A DNA stretch of 64,000 nt from Pseudidiomarina indica (GCA_029279945.1 JAJUHK010000001.1:186001-250000); one strand, 5' to 3'. Shown: positions 1-8,643, counted from the first letter of the stretch. The notes: generated by a model from the sequence alone, not told the origin. Made by a program: numbers and translations.

Positions 1-484
1 GTTTGCATACACGTGTTCAGCATCAGTTCATGCCGCCCTAGGTGGTGCTAAAGAAGTGGTTTCTGTAGATTTATCAAAAACATATTTAGCATGGGGGCAG
101 CGAAACTTTCAGCTAAATAAGTTGCATGGACGCCAGTATCAGTTTATTCAAGCTGATTGCATGCAGTGGTTGCGGCAACAACGCCCACAACAACGATTTG
201 ATGTTATTTTTCTTGACCCGCCCACGTTTTCTAACTCGAAGCGTATGCAAGATGTTCTTGATATCCAACGTGACCACGTCATGTTATTGACATTGGCTGC
301 ACGACTGTTAACTGATGACGGTATCATTTTGTTTTCGAACAACAAACGCCGATTTAAGCTCAACCATGAGCAGTTGGCTGCAGCTGAATTGGTTGCCGAA
401 GATTTGACTGCGCGTTCGATACCAATGGATTTTGCTCGACACAAGGGAATTCATCACTTGTTTAAGGTAACGCTTCGTGAGTGA
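1..484 (+). CDS. rlmL: 23S rRNA methyltransferase RlmL/RlmKL, C-terminal part (5' end outside the window)
   Basis: This is the last ~160 residues of the RlmKL 23S rRNA methyltransferase. The reading frame is open from base 2, so the gene starts before the window. The part seen matches the C-terminal RlmK-like SAM-dependent domain, which makes m7G2069 in E. coli. Visible motifs are a SAM-binding [12 protein letters not shown] segment, the catalytic-type [11 protein letters not shown] motif and a C-terminal FARHKGIHH. The E. coli protein has TGSATVHA at the start of this domain; here it reads TCSASVHA. The 3' end overlaps the next gene by 8 bp, suggesting co-translation. Family assignment is secure; which guanosine is modified is known only from E. 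coli. Confidence 0.93.
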   Translation, partial: FAYTCSASVHAALGGAKEVVSVDLSKTYLAWGQRNFQLNKLHGRQYQFIQADCMQWLRQQRPQQRFDVIFLDPPTFSNSKRMQDVLDIQRDHVMLLTLAARLLTDDGIILFSNNKRRFKLNHEQLAAAELVAEDLTARSIPMDFARHKGIHHLFKVTLRE

Positions 485-713
485 ATTTTACCTGCTGACA
501 AAGCCGAATTGTTCGTTGTGTGATATCGCATTGCAGCGTCTGCAGCAAGCACAGCCGACCACGGCAATTCAATTGCACTTAGTGGATATCAGTCAACAGC
601 CCGAACTAGCGGAAGAGTATGGATGGCTGATTCCGGTCCTGATTCGAGCGCATGATGATGCCGAATTACGATGGCCATTTCCTGAATCATTAGAGGAATT
701 TTTGAATTCATGA
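477..713 (+). CDS. Glutaredoxin-family protein (DUF836, thioredoxin fold)
   Basis: A 78-residue protein with an N-terminal CxxC pair (NCSLC, about residues 11-15) on a thioredoxin-like fold, and the cis-Pro segment WLIPVL near residue 52. This fits the glutaredoxin-like DUF836 family often found between rlmL and uup. The start is GTG at 477, with AAGG upstream at workable spacing; this overlaps rlmL by 8 bp, and the stop overlaps uup by 4 bp, so the three genes look like one translationally coupled unit. Its substrate is unknown. A redox role is inferred from the CxxC motif only. Confidence 0.85.
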   Translation: MSEFYLLTKPNCSLCDIALQRLQQAQPTTAIQLHLVDISQQPELAEEYGWLIPVLIRAHDDAELRWPFPESLEEFLNS

Positions 714-2617
714 ACCTTGTTCGTTTACAGCAAGCACAATTGGCATTTGGTAACGCGCCAATCCTGGATCGAGCCGATCTAGTCATTGAATCGGGCGAGC
801 GGGTTTGTATTGTTGGTCGCAATGGTGCAGGTAAATCAACCCTACTTAAAGTGATCGCAGGTGAAGTTTTACTGGATGATGGCGAGGTACAGGTGATTGG
901 CGACGCCGTAGTGGCACGGTTACCACAAGATCCGCCAGCGCAATCAACACAATCAGTATATGATTATGTCGCTGAGGGTTTAGCGCATATTGGTGAACTG
1001 TTGCAACAGTATCATCAGGTCGTGCTCCAATTAAATGATGCTCCCGATCAATCCTCGTTACTACAACGCATGGCTGAGTTGCAAGGCGCTATTGAAGCGG
1101 CCGATGGCTGGCAAGTGCAGTCACAAATTGAAACCGTCTTAACGCAATTGGAATTACCTGAAGATGAGCCACTCGCGTCATTATCTGGTGGTTGGTTACG
1201 CCGTGTCGCATTAGCGCGAGTGTTGGTGACTAATCCTGACCTGTTATTGCTTGATGAGCCTACCAACCACTTAGACGTGGATATGGTGACATGGTTAGAA
1301 AACTTGCTCAAAGATTTCCGGGGGGCAGTATTATTTATTAGCCACGACCGTGCCTTTATTCGCAACTTGGCCACACGTATCGTTGATTTAGATCGGGGCA
1401 AGTTAGCGAGCTTCCCTGGCAATTACGAGCAGTATTTACAGGCCAAACAAGAGTTGTTGGAAATTGAAGCAGCCCACAACGCCGAATTTGATAAAAAATT
1501 AGCCCAAGAGGAAGTCTGGATTCGGCAAGGTATCAAGGCGCGGCGCACGCGTAACGAAGGCCGAGTTCGAGCGTTGGAAGCGTTACGTCGAGAACGGCAA
1601 GCACGACGAGAACAACAAGGTACGGTCAAAATGGCAGTACAAGAGGCGCAGCGCTCGGGTAAACTGGTGTTTGAAGGCCAAAAGTTGAACTTGAGTTTTG
1701 CTGGTAAGCCTATCTTAAAAGATCTCAACCTAACCTTACAGCGGGGCGATAAAATTGCGCTTGTAGGACCAAATGGATGTGGTAAGAGCACGTTAATTAA
1801 AGTAATTTTAGGGGAACAACCTGTCGATTCAGGGCAGATAAAATTAGGGACTAACTTGGCCGTTGCTTATTTTGACCAACATCGTGCTCAGTTAGATCCC
1901 GAGTTATCGGTGGCAGAGAATATTGGCGATGGCAAGCAAGATGTGGTCTACAATGGCAAAACTCGCCACATTTTAAGCTATTTGCAGGATTTTTTATTTA
2001 CCCCTAAGCAAGCACGCACGCCTGTCTCCGCTTTATCTGGTGGGGAACGTAATCGTGCCTTACTGGCTCGGTTATTTTTACAGCCGAGTAATTTGTTGAT
2101 ACTTGACGAACCAACAAACGACCTCGATATAGAAACGCTTGAGTTGCTGGAACAAATTATCGCAGATTACCAAGGAACGGTAATTTTAGTCAGTCACGAT
2201 CGTGAATTTGTTGATAATACAGCAACAAGTGTGTTGTTATTTGAAGGTGAGGGTATCGTTACGGAAATCGTCGGTGGGTTTAACGAAATTAACCATTATC
2301 TTGCACAGCAACAGGGAACTAAAGAGGTGGTTGTCGTGTCAGAAAAGCGGACGAGTAAGCCGCGGGATTCTGCTGAACGGAAGAAAAAGTTATCCTACAA
2401 ATTACAACGTGAACTCGAGCAGTTGCCAGAATATATTGCAACGCTAGAAGAGGAACAAAAGATTTTAGAACAACAAACGCTTGCGCCTGAATTTTATCTG
2501 CAGCCACATACAGAAACGGCACCGATATTAGAACGGTTAGCAGAGCTAGAAAATGAACTTATGGCAGCGCTTGAGCGTTGGGATGAGTTAGAAAATCTGC
2601 AACAAGAGAGTAGTTAA
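710..2617 (+). CDS. uup: ABC-F ATPase Uup
   Basis: A 635-residue ABC-F protein with two nucleotide-binding domains and no membrane segments. The first Walker A is GRNGAGKST (about residues 36-44), with signature LSGGWLRRVALAR; the second Walker A is GPNGCGKST (about 353), with signature LSGGERNRALLAR. A charged inter-domain linker separates them. The C-terminal ~90 residues are Lys/Glu-rich and look like the coiled-coil DNA-binding tail of Uup. In E. coli, Uup is a cytosolic ATPase linked to branched DNA intermediates, transposon excision and ribosome function. Position directly after rlmL matches the E. coli order and separates it from other ABC-F paralogues such as EttA. Confidence 0.93.
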   Translation: MNLVRLQQAQLAFGNAPILDRADLVIESGERVCIVGRNGAGKSTLLKVIAGEVLLDDGEVQVIGDAVVARLPQDPPAQSTQSVYDYVAEGLAHIGELLQQYHQVVLQLNDAPDQSSLLQRMAELQGAIEAADGWQVQSQIETVLTQLELPEDEPLASLSGGWLRRVALARVLVTNPDLLLLDEPTNHLDVDMVTWLENLLKDFRGAVLFISHDRAFIRNLATRIVDLDRGKLASFPGNYEQYLQAKQELLEIEAAHNAEFDKKLAQEEVWIRQGIKARRTRNEGRVRALEALRRERQARREQQGTVKMAVQEAQRSGKLVFEGQKLNLSFAGKPILKDLNLTLQRGDKIALVGPNGCGKSTLIKVILGEQPVDSGQIKLGTNLAVAYFDQHRAQLDPELSVAENIGDGKQDVVYNGKTRHILSYLQDFLFTPKQARTPVSALSGGERNRALLARLFLQPSNLLILDEPTNDLDIETLELLEQIIADYQGTVILVSHDREFVDNTATSVLLFEGEGIVTEIVGGFNEINHYLAQQQGTKEVVVVSEKRTSKPRDSAERKKKLSYKLQRELEQLPEYIATLEEEQKILEQQTLAPEFYLQPHTETAPILERLAELENELMAALERWDELENLQQESS

Positions 2618-2624
2618 ATCATTT

Positions 2625-4418
2625 ATGAAAAACTTTAAAACTCCAGTCTTAGCCGCTGCAGTTATGGCAGCACTTAATGGTGTGGCTATAGCACAGAACT
2701 TTACCGTTGAGCCAATTCCAACGCCTGAATCAGTACAGCACATGTATGGCGTAGCGTTAAACGATCAAGGGTTAGCCACGTTACACATGCGCTTACCTTA
2801 TAACGCTGAAATTGATTTCGACCATATCAGCCAATTTATGCTGGCAGAAATTGGCCTCACTGAAGATTTCGATCCAGAAACTGACGAATTAACCTACCGT
2901 CAATACATCGCATTGGTGATGCGTTTAGAAGATCGTGTTAATAGCGTGTTAAACACACAACGAATCGCGTTCAATTTTGCTGGTGATTATGATGGGCAAA
3001 CGGTGTCTATGCCCGCGCTATTGAACCCACAAGGTAATGGTGCGTCGAGCAATGAAAACTCAGCTGATCATCAGTTTTTAGGCCTGAACCAAAATAATAT
3101 TCGGGTAGGTATTGCGAGCGCTCCTTATACACGCTTTGATCATACCTATATACCAGCAACGTCTGGCGATGAAGAACCAGAACCTGTCACCATTAGCTTC
3201 GCCAAACGTGATTTCACGAGTCGTGGCATTTGGTATGACGGAACTCAACTTAAAATGGTTGAGCCATTAGAGCAGCAAATATTGGGTGGTGAATCAGCAA
3301 TTTTTGACATCAGCGATAATAATATTGCAGTGGGCTTCCAAAGTGTCGGGTTAACACCACGCTCTGCTGAAATCTGGGAAAAAGACTGTAAAGATCTCGG
3401 TGATGATCCAAAATCGACGATTACTCCATATACGTGTATGTGGAACATTTGGCATTCAGAACAACGTGCCAACGTGTCTAACTTGCCAGCCTATATGGGG
3501 CAACCGATTGCAAGTAATGGTTCAATTTATGACGTAGAAGCGACCGTTTGGCAATTAGATGCACAAGGTAATGTGATTAGCGAAACCCGTTATGCACCGC
3601 TCATGGAACGCATTGAAGACGATCCGCAACATTTTTCTACCTATGCGTTTGCTGTGAATAATAACGGCATCGCCGTGGGGCAAAGCTGGACGTATCACAT
3701 TGGTGAAAATGAAGACGAAGAGATCACCGCCAATGCTCGAATTCGGATGCCTGTGGTCTTTATTGATGGTGAAACTCGTGCCATGACCACTGACCCTGAA
3801 TATCTGTGGGGTACAGCAAACGATATCAACGATGACAACATTGCCGTTGGCTATGTTTTGCAGAACATTCAAGGTCAGCGTCGGGCAATACCATTTAGTT
3901 ACGATGTAGATTCCGAGACGTTTACCTTGTTGCCAGTGTTTTTTAAAGGCTCGTCAACATATCCTAAAGCTATTAATAATCAAGGGATTGTGGTAGGGAC
4001 TGCAGAAACTGATTACAGTTTAGATACGATTCGCCGCCAAGCTGGCTTCTATTTAGACCTGAATAATCCAGAGCAGGGCTTAATTAACCTTAACGATGTC
4101 ATTGGCTGTGAAACCACTCACTTTATTGTCTCAGCAGATGCCATTAACGAACAAAATCAGATTCTGGTCACTTCTGTGGTAGAAAAGCGAACCACTGATT
4201 CTGACGGCTTAATCATTGGTGAACAAGTTGCAGAAACCTTGTTATTGAATCCATTTAATGGTGATTTCGAAGGCTGTGACGATGACGATGGCGGCCCTAG
4301 TGGCGGTGGCAACGACGATAAAGTAGTTCGTCAAGGTGCAGCTATGCACTGGCCAGCGCTTATTGGTATGTTCTTGATTGGTGGACTTATTACAATAAGA
4401 CGCAAATTAGGCCGCTAA
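2625..4418 (+). CDS. Exported DUF3466 protein with HAF-like repeats and a C-terminal membrane/sorting tail
   Basis: A 597-residue protein with an N-terminal signal peptide (cleavage near AIAQN, about residue 23). The body carries recurring short units of the form aspartate/asparagine-rich loop followed by IAVG (for example NNNGIAVG, NDDNIAVG, NNQGIVVG, SDNNIAVG), the pattern of HAF/beta-propeller-like extracellular repeats. The tail has a Gly/Asp-rich spacer, one hydrophobic segment (WPALIGMFLIGGLI) and a basic end (RRKLGR). That tripartite layout recalls GlyGly-CTERM-type sorting signals, although the glycines do not directly precede the membrane segment. This fits the DUF3466 family of Alteromonadales. 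It starts 7 bp after uup and is followed by a strong terminator. Function is unknown; surface exposure is inferred. Confidence 0.82.
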   Translation: MKNFKTPVLAAAVMAALNGVAIAQNFTVEPIPTPESVQHMYGVALNDQGLATLHMRLPYNAEIDFDHISQFMLAEIGLTEDFDPETDELTYRQYIALVMRLEDRVNSVLNTQRIAFNFAGDYDGQTVSMPALLNPQGNGASSNENSADHQFLGLNQNNIRVGIASAPYTRFDHTYIPATSGDEEPEPVTISFAKRDFTSRGIWYDGTQLKMVEPLEQQILGGESAIFDISDNNIAVGFQSVGLTPRSAEIWEKDCKDLGDDPKSTITPYTCMWNIWHSEQRANVSNLPAYMGQPIASNGSIYDVEATVWQLDAQGNVISETRYAPLMERIEDDPQHFSTYAFAVNNNGIAVGQSWTYHIGENEDEEITANARIRMPVVFIDGETRAMTTDPEYLWGTANDINDDNIAVGYVLQNIQGQRRAIPFSYDVDSETFTLLPVFFKGSSTYPKAINNQGIVVGTAETDYSLDTIRRQAGFYLDLNNPEQGLINLNDVIGCETTHFIVSADAINEQNQILVTSVVEKRTTDSDGLIIGEQVAETLLLNPFNGDFEGCDDDDGGPSGGGNDDKVVRQGAAMHWPALIGMFLIGGLITIRRKLGR

Positions 4419-4457
4419 CCAAACAACTTATTCTAAGTTAATAGTACCGGAATTAGT

Positions 4458-4507
4458 GACGCTATTTCATCGACTTAAATGGTTGGCTGGAATAGCGTCT
4501 TTTTTTT
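4458..4507 (+). terminator. Rho-independent terminator after the DUF3466 gene
   Basis: A 9-bp perfect stem, GACGCTATT paired with AATAGCGTC, has a 24-nt loop and is followed by eight T residues (4500-4507). It closes the rlmL-uup-DUF3466 unit and separates it from rmf. Confidence 0.88.
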
Positions 4508-4637
4508 GCGTTGAACTCCTCTTAAAAGTTGCTATCTATTATTAAAGAGCGACGCTGAATATGGTTTGTCAGTGTTATTTTTCTCGCTCTTTGCAAGTAT
4601 AAGTTGAATACATAACAACTGGACGAGGAAGTGTATT

Positions 4638-4811
4638 ATGAAGCGACAAAAACGCGATCGCCTAGAACGTGCCCATGCGCAGGGTTATAAAGCTGGAATT
4701 GCCGGTCGTTCTAAAGAGTTATGCCCTTACCAGACGCACGATGTACGATCACAGTGGTTAGGCGGTTGGCGCGATGCCATGGAAGCGCGCGGAGAAGGGT
4801 TGTTCCGCTGA
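4638..4811 (+). CDS. rmf: Ribosome modulation factor
   Basis: A 57-residue basic protein beginning MKRQKRDRLERAHAQGYKAG and carrying the conserved SQWLGGWRDAMEAR segment, the same length class as E. coli Rmf (55 residues). Rmf binds 70S ribosomes in stationary phase, and with Hpf promotes inactive 100S dimers. The start has an upstream GAGGA element at 4625-4629. It is flanked by terminators on both sides, so it is expected to be monocistronic. Its position beside fabA and lonH is the same as in E. coli, which supports the call. Confidence 0.95.
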   Translation: MKRQKRDRLERAHAQGYKAGIAGRSKELCPYQTHDVRSQWLGGWRDAMEARGEGLFR

Positions 4812-4842
4812 TAGTAATATTTAATCGTTACAACATAAAGAA

Positions 4843-4868
4843 AAAGCCCGCTCATAATAGCGGGCTTT
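4843..4868. terminator. Shared terminator between convergent rmf and fabA
   Basis: A 10-bp perfect stem, AAAGCCCGCT with AGCGGGCTTT, has a 6-nt loop. On the minus strand it is followed by TTCTTT-type sequence, so it is strongest for fabA. On the plus strand the U-run is short (CTTTGC), so termination of rmf is likely but weaker. Confidence 0.85.
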
Positions 4869-4885
4869 GCGGTATTTAAAAGGAG

Positions 4886-5398
4886 TTAAAATCCCGAAGT
4901 ATCGGTGAATAGCCCAACTTTTAAATCCTTAGCGGTATAAATAGTCTTCCCATCTACTTCCACGCGTCCGTCAGCAATCCCCATAAATAATGAACGCTTA
5001 AGTACACGCTTCATATCGATAAAATAACTGACTTTTTTCGCCGTCGGCAAAATTTGTCCAGTGAATTTTACTTCACCCACACCTAACGCACGACCCCGGC
5101 CAGGCCCACCTAAACAAGCTAGGAAGAAACCTGTTAATTGCCACATAGCATCTAAGCCAAGGCAACCAGGCATAACCGGGTCGCCAATAAAGTGGCAATC
5201 AAAAAACCATAGGTCAGGGGTGATATCCAATTCTGCATGAATAAACCCTTTGTCATAAGCGCCACCTTGTTCGGTGATTTCGACGACACGGTCCATCATC
5301 AGCATGTTAGGGGCGGGCAGTTGACTGTTGCCTGGACCAAACATTTCTCCGCGGGCACAGGCTAGTAACTCTTCGCGAGTAAAGCTAGATTGTTTCAT
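4886..5398 (-). CDS. fabA: 3-hydroxydecanoyl-ACP dehydratase/isomerase FabA
   Basis: FabA (170 residues) dehydrates 3-hydroxyacyl-ACP and isomerises trans-2- to cis-3-decenoyl-ACP, the branch point of anaerobic unsaturated fatty-acid synthesis. The hot-dog fold motif [11 protein letters not shown] holds the catalytic His69, and Asp83 lies in LGLDAMWQ; both match E. coli His70 and Asp84. The gene is monocistronic. It is preceded by FadR-like and FabR-like operator sequences and followed by a terminator. A partner FabB must lie outside this window, since no ketoacyl synthase I or II gene is present here. Confidence 0.97.
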   Translation of the reverse strand: MKQSSFTREELLACARGEMFGPGNSQLPAPNMLMMDRVVEITEQGGAYDKGFIHAELDITPDLWFFDCHFIGDPVMPGCLGLDAMWQLTGFFLACLGGPGRGRALGVGEVKFTGQILPTAKKVSYFIDMKRVLKRSLFMGIADGRVEVDGKTIYTAKDLKVGLFTDTSGF

Positions 5399-5467
5399 AA
5401 TAACCTTGTTGTTGATTGCGTTTTATACAGCTAAACGCCTACAAAGCAGACGAATAGGCGCTAGATT

Positions 5468-5485
5468 AGCGAACACCTGTACGCT
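5468..5485 (-). promoter_or_regulatory. Predicted FabR operator upstream of fabA
   Basis: On the minus strand the 18 bases read AGCGTACAGGTGTTCGCT, an inverted repeat with one mismatch between arms (AGCGTACA against AGCGAACA). It closely resembles the FabR (YijC) palindrome in E. coli fabA and fabB promoters, quoted from memory. It sits ~70 bp upstream of the fabA start, just downstream of the FadR-like site. A TTGTTA hexamer ends immediately before it and TAATCT overlaps its end with 17-bp spacing, but that -10 is poor. FabR represses unsaturated fatty-acid genes in response to acyl-chain composition. Confidence 0.72.
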
Positions 5486-5486
5486 T

Positions 5487-5503
5487 AACAAGTCCGACAA
5501 GTC
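5487..5503 (-). promoter_or_regulatory. Predicted FadR operator upstream of fabA
   Basis: On the minus strand the 17 bases read GACTTGTCGGACTTGTT, close to the FadR consensus AACTGGTCNGACCNGTT and to the E. coli fabA site as I remember it. It lies one base upstream of the FabR-like palindrome, the same order as in E. coli, and starts just after the stop codon of the lonH-like gene. In E. coli, FadR bound here activates fabA and is released by long-chain acyl-CoA. Occupancy in this organism is inference. Confidence 0.7.
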
Positions 5504-5506
5504 ACT

Positions 5507-7483
5507 TTAATCAAACCAACGTCGCCACCAAGAACTTTCTCGTTCACCTTGCTGCAGTTCATTAAGCCGCTGTTCAATACGCTCATATAATTGTTTTTGC
5601 TGAATTTGTGTAAGCAATTCCAGCGCTTCACTTACGTCATTGATCGCATAAATATGAAAGGATCCATCAGCTACCGCTGTAATCACATCATCATTTAAAT
5701 TGAGCTGACTCAAGTTTGCTTGTGGAATAATTACTCCATGTCGACCATTCAACCCGCGCGCACGACAAAGTTCAAAATAACCCTCGATTTTTTCATTAAC
5801 TGCACCTATAGCCTGTACCCGACCAAATTGATCAACGGCACCAGTGATAGCAATTCCTTGTTGGATAGGAGCGTCTGCAAGAGCAGATAATAAGCAACAC
5901 AACTCAGCCAAAGAGGCGCTATCGCCATCAACTTCATGATAAGACTGTTCAAACACAATGGTCGCCGACAGCGCCATTGCCTCATTGCGCGCAAACACAT
6001 TGGCGATGTAGGCACTTAAGATCATCACCCCTTTGGTATGTATATTACCGCTCAACTCTGATTTACGGTCGATATCAATGATATCACCGTCGCCATAATG
6101 CACTGTCGCAGTAATTCGTGTCGCTTCACCGAACTCATGGCCACCTGCAGTGACGACAGTTAACCCGTTAATCTGACCAATCACCGAGCCTTCGGTATCG
6201 ATGTACACTTGACCTTCTAATATGCTGCGACGGCTAAGCTCGGCGATATATCCGTCGCGGTGGTAACGCTGCTGCAACGCTTGTTTTAAGTGCTCTCGGT
6301 GAACTTGTGGCCGCCCCTCAGCTTGGGCAATTGCACATGCTTCACGTAACAGTTGCATAATGGCAATGGTATCGAGTGATAGTTCTGTTTGAAAATCTGT
6401 AATCCGACTGACGAATTTCAATAGAGCCGGGAACGCATCATCAGCTAATGGCAAAATTGCCGCTTGCTCTTCAACATACTTTAAGTAATCGAAGTAGGGT
6501 GCTAATGGCTTATTTTGCAGAGAATAATGCGATGAAAAATCGGCTAAAAAGGGAAATAAATTATCAAAATCCCGGTCACGTTCCCGCAATTGTGCGTAGA
6601 TCTCCCGCTCACCTAAAAGAAGGATCTTAATATGAACAGGAATTGCTTCAGGTTGATAATAAGCGGCAATTTTCGCATCACCTGGCTGCGGCCAATGGAA
6701 CTGGCTGGTACGCAAAATATATTTAAGTTTGCGCCATAACCCTGGTTGGAGCAGAAGTTCCTCAGCATCAATGGCAAGGATACCACCATTTGCTTTTAAA
6801 ATTGCGCCAGCTTCAATCAGATGTAAGCCCGATGAAATAGTACCTTCCACACTTTGTAGACGAATGCTGCCAAATAAACTCGACTCGGTAACGCGATCAC
6901 ATAAAATAAAAGGCTCGTCATCATCATGTGTCACGATAATATTCGCTAGCTCTGAGCCCGGCAGTTGTTCAAAGGTGTGATCAATGACTAAATCAAGATA
7001 TTGTTCGACCCGTTCAGTGGCAAAGGTATCAACCATATAATCACGCAAGGGGCCACGTACCGCAACATCGGTCTGAAAAAACTCAAATAATTGGATAACA
7101 AAATCACGCGCTCGGCCACTCGGTAAATTCACCCACAATGGTTCAAAAGCTGAATCAGGATTGGCTACGTAAACCCAGTCATACTTTTTCGCATGAATCC
7201 ATCGATGGTGAGCTTCAACTTCTTTCAATACATCGTAAACCCTCATACCTGCAGGGGTAACAACATAGCTATGGGCATAACGCCCAGCTATATTAAAAGA
7301 TTGATGTAATGCCGATAATGCTCGTTGTTGGCCCACGAGGGCACTTGGTGAAACAGTTTTGGGGCGTTGCATGGCCCATTCATTAATCGCTGGTTGTAAT
7401 TCAGCTGCAGCAATGCGCATAAGATAACTCTCCCGTAATTGCGCCGATTTTATCACTGTCTCGTCTAATTTGGCATGATTCAA
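5507..7483 (-). CDS. lonH: Lon-family protease, LonH/YcbZ type with degenerate ATPase domain
   Basis: A 658-residue protein whose C-terminal third is a Lon-type serine protease. The catalytic dyad is Ser522 (DGDSASLAE) and Lys565 (NEKIEG), 43 residues apart, exactly as in E. coli Lon (Ser679 and Lys722). The N-terminal AAA-like region keeps the GGILAIDAEELL strand, but where Walker A is expected it reads TPAGMRVYDV, lacking GKT. ATP hydrolysis is therefore doubtful. E. coli has ycbZ (lonH) in the same place beside fabA. The start overlaps the upstream TraB-family gene by 4 bp, implying co-translation. Substrates are unknown. Confidence 0.88.
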   Translation of the reverse strand: MNHAKLDETVIKSAQLRESYLMRIAAAELQPAINEWAMQRPKTVSPSALVGQQRALSALHQSFNIAGRYAHSYVVTPAGMRVYDVLKEVEAHHRWIHAKKYDWVYVANPDSAFEPLWVNLPSGRARDFVIQLFEFFQTDVAVRGPLRDYMVDTFATERVEQYLDLVIDHTFEQLPGSELANIIVTHDDDEPFILCDRVTESSLFGSIRLQSVEGTISSGLHLIEAGAILKANGGILAIDAEELLLQPGLWRKLKYILRTSQFHWPQPGDAKIAAYYQPEAIPVHIKILLLGEREIYAQLRERDRDFDNLFPFLADFSSHYSLQNKPLAPYFDYLKYVEEQAAILPLADDAFPALLKFVSRITDFQTELSLDTIAIMQLLREACAIAQAEGRPQVHREHLKQALQQRYHRDGYIAELSRRSILEGQVYIDTEGSVIGQINGLTVVTAGGHEFGEATRITATVHYGDGDIIDIDRKSELSGNIHTKGVMILSAYIANVFARNEAMALSATIVFEQSYHEVDGDSASLAELCCLLSALADAPIQQGIAITGAVDQFGRVQAIGAVNEKIEGYFELCRARGLNGRHGVIIPQANLSQLNLNDDVITAVADGSFHIYAINDVSEALELLTQIQQKQLYERIEQRLNELQQGERESSWWRRWFD

Positions 7484-8349
7484 TGCGCGACCGATCCGCT
7501 AAAATTTACAGTAATAGGGGTTAACTGGTAGCCATGTTGCTGCAGCAGTTGAATTAACCCATGGGAACCACCTAAGTGACCAGCGCCAACAGCGATAAAT
7601 GTAGGTTGTTGCGGTAGTATTTCTTTAAATTGTTCAATCCAGCGTTGGTTTCGCTCAGCCAGCATGATTTGCTCAAATTCAGCCGTGAACTCATCTTGTG
7701 TCGTAATGTACTCGTACAATTTTGTACTATCATCATCCAGATAGCGTTGTTCAAGTTCAATCATGTCTTGTTTGGTTGTGTTTGGATTAAAAGCGACATC
7801 AACCAAACTAGCTACTTGGTCAGCTAAGGGAATGGAGTCAAATAGCTGTAATTGTTGAAGGGCGGTTTCGAGGCCAATAACCGGCTTATTAGTGTGATTA
7901 GCACGTTCAATTAACGCTTGATCCACTAATAACGAGTTACCGTCACAATCCAGATAATGTTGCAGAAACATCGATTGGATTAGAAACGGTCGCATTTCTT
8001 TAGCCACGACATAAGGAATTTGCAGAACACGCTCAATCAATTCAGCTAACTTCTGTTCGTCTGCACTGGATAAATGTTGAGTTAAATAATCAGTGGGCTG
8101 TTGGGTAAGATTGGCTCGCATTTCGGCAATTTGCGCCTCATCAGTTAGGTTTATTTCAACCACTAACTGCGCCGTCTCAACGAATGCTTGTTGTACTACT
8201 GGTGGAATGTCAACGTCCGCTTGGCAAATGAGATGCATTGTACCGAACAGGTACGATGTTGGCTGCTGCGGATGTTCTAGCTTAAAGAAGACGTGAGCAG
8301 AGCTGCTAACCGATATGAGCAGCAGTGCCAAACCAATCAAATATCGCAT
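7480..8349 (-). CDS. TraB/GumN-family protein, exported
   Basis: A 289-residue protein with an N-terminal signal peptide (hydrophobic core LIGLALLLISVSSSA). It has the family's N-terminal GTMHL motif (about residue 37) and the C-terminal VGAGHLGGSHGLIQLL motif, which together form the putative metal-binding site of TraB/GumN (YbaP) proteins. Some relatives have been linked to metal-dependent peptidase activity. It has a GAGGAG ribosome-binding site 6 nt before ATG. Its stop overlaps the lonH start by 4 bp, so a protease-related partnership is possible but unproven. E. coli has matP at this side of lonH; here matP is absent. Confidence 0.85.
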   Translation of the reverse strand: MRYLIGLALLLISVSSSAHVFFKLEHPQQPTSYLFGTMHLICQADVDIPPVVQQAFVETAQLVVEINLTDEAQIAEMRANLTQQPTDYLTQHLSSADEQKLAELIERVLQIPYVVAKEMRPFLIQSMFLQHYLDCDGNSLLVDQALIERANHTNKPVIGLETALQQLQLFDSIPLADQVASLVDVAFNPNTTKQDMIELEQRYLDDDSTKLYEYITTQDEFTAEFEQIMLAERNQRWIEQFKEILPQQPTFIAVGAGHLGGSHGLIQLLQQHGYQLTPITVNFSGSVAH

Positions 8350-8442
8350 CGCGATCTCCTCATTAAATGCTTGTTAGATTAAAGAATATCTAAAACCCAT
8401 AGGAAAAGCGCCTAGATTGCGCTTGGATTCTTTATATTATAA

Positions 8443-8470
8443 ATTGCGCATAATGTATATTATGTTAAAT
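8443..8470 (+). other. dif: dif site (XerC/XerD chromosome-dimer resolution site)
   Basis: A 28-bp block agrees with E. coli dif at 26 of 28 positions. The XerC arm at 8443-8453 reads ATTGCGCATAA (E. coli GGTGCGCATAA), the central hexamer at 8454-8459 is TGTATA, and the XerD arm at 8460-8470 is TTATGTTAAAT, both identical to E. coli. It lies in an AT-rich, gene-free gap between the TraB-family gene and the RND pump operon. XerCD, activated by FtsK, recombine two dif copies to resolve chromosome dimers. Single-copy dif marks the replication terminus. The E. coli sequence was recalled from memory. Confidence 0.93.
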
Positions 8471-8574
8471 AGGCTATTAGTTAAGTATGTTATCGAATGT
8501 GATGACTTACATTTTTAGTGAAAATTAGCGTGTAAATAATGTGGTAAACATCAAACTATTGCTGCTTGTAAGGC

Positions 8575-8615
8575 AAAAAAATGGGCGTTGCGGTGTTTAT
8601 CACCGCAACGCCCAT
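8575..8615 (-). terminator. Terminator of the RND efflux operon
   Basis: A 15-bp perfect stem (8581-8595 with 8601-8615, core GGGCGTTGCGGTG) has a 5-nt loop. On the minus strand it is followed by about seven T residues. It lies 28 bp after the efflux gene stop and is one of the strongest terminators in the window. It also separates that operon from the dif region. Confidence 0.93.
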
Positions 8616-8643
8616 CATCATGATAATCAATCAAGCTAAAGAA

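Noticed and set aside
270..282. A matS-like word (GTGACCACGTCAT) inside rlmL
   Set aside because: It matches the MatP site consensus at 11 of 13 positions but lies in conserved coding sequence, stands alone and matP is absent from its usual place beside lonH.
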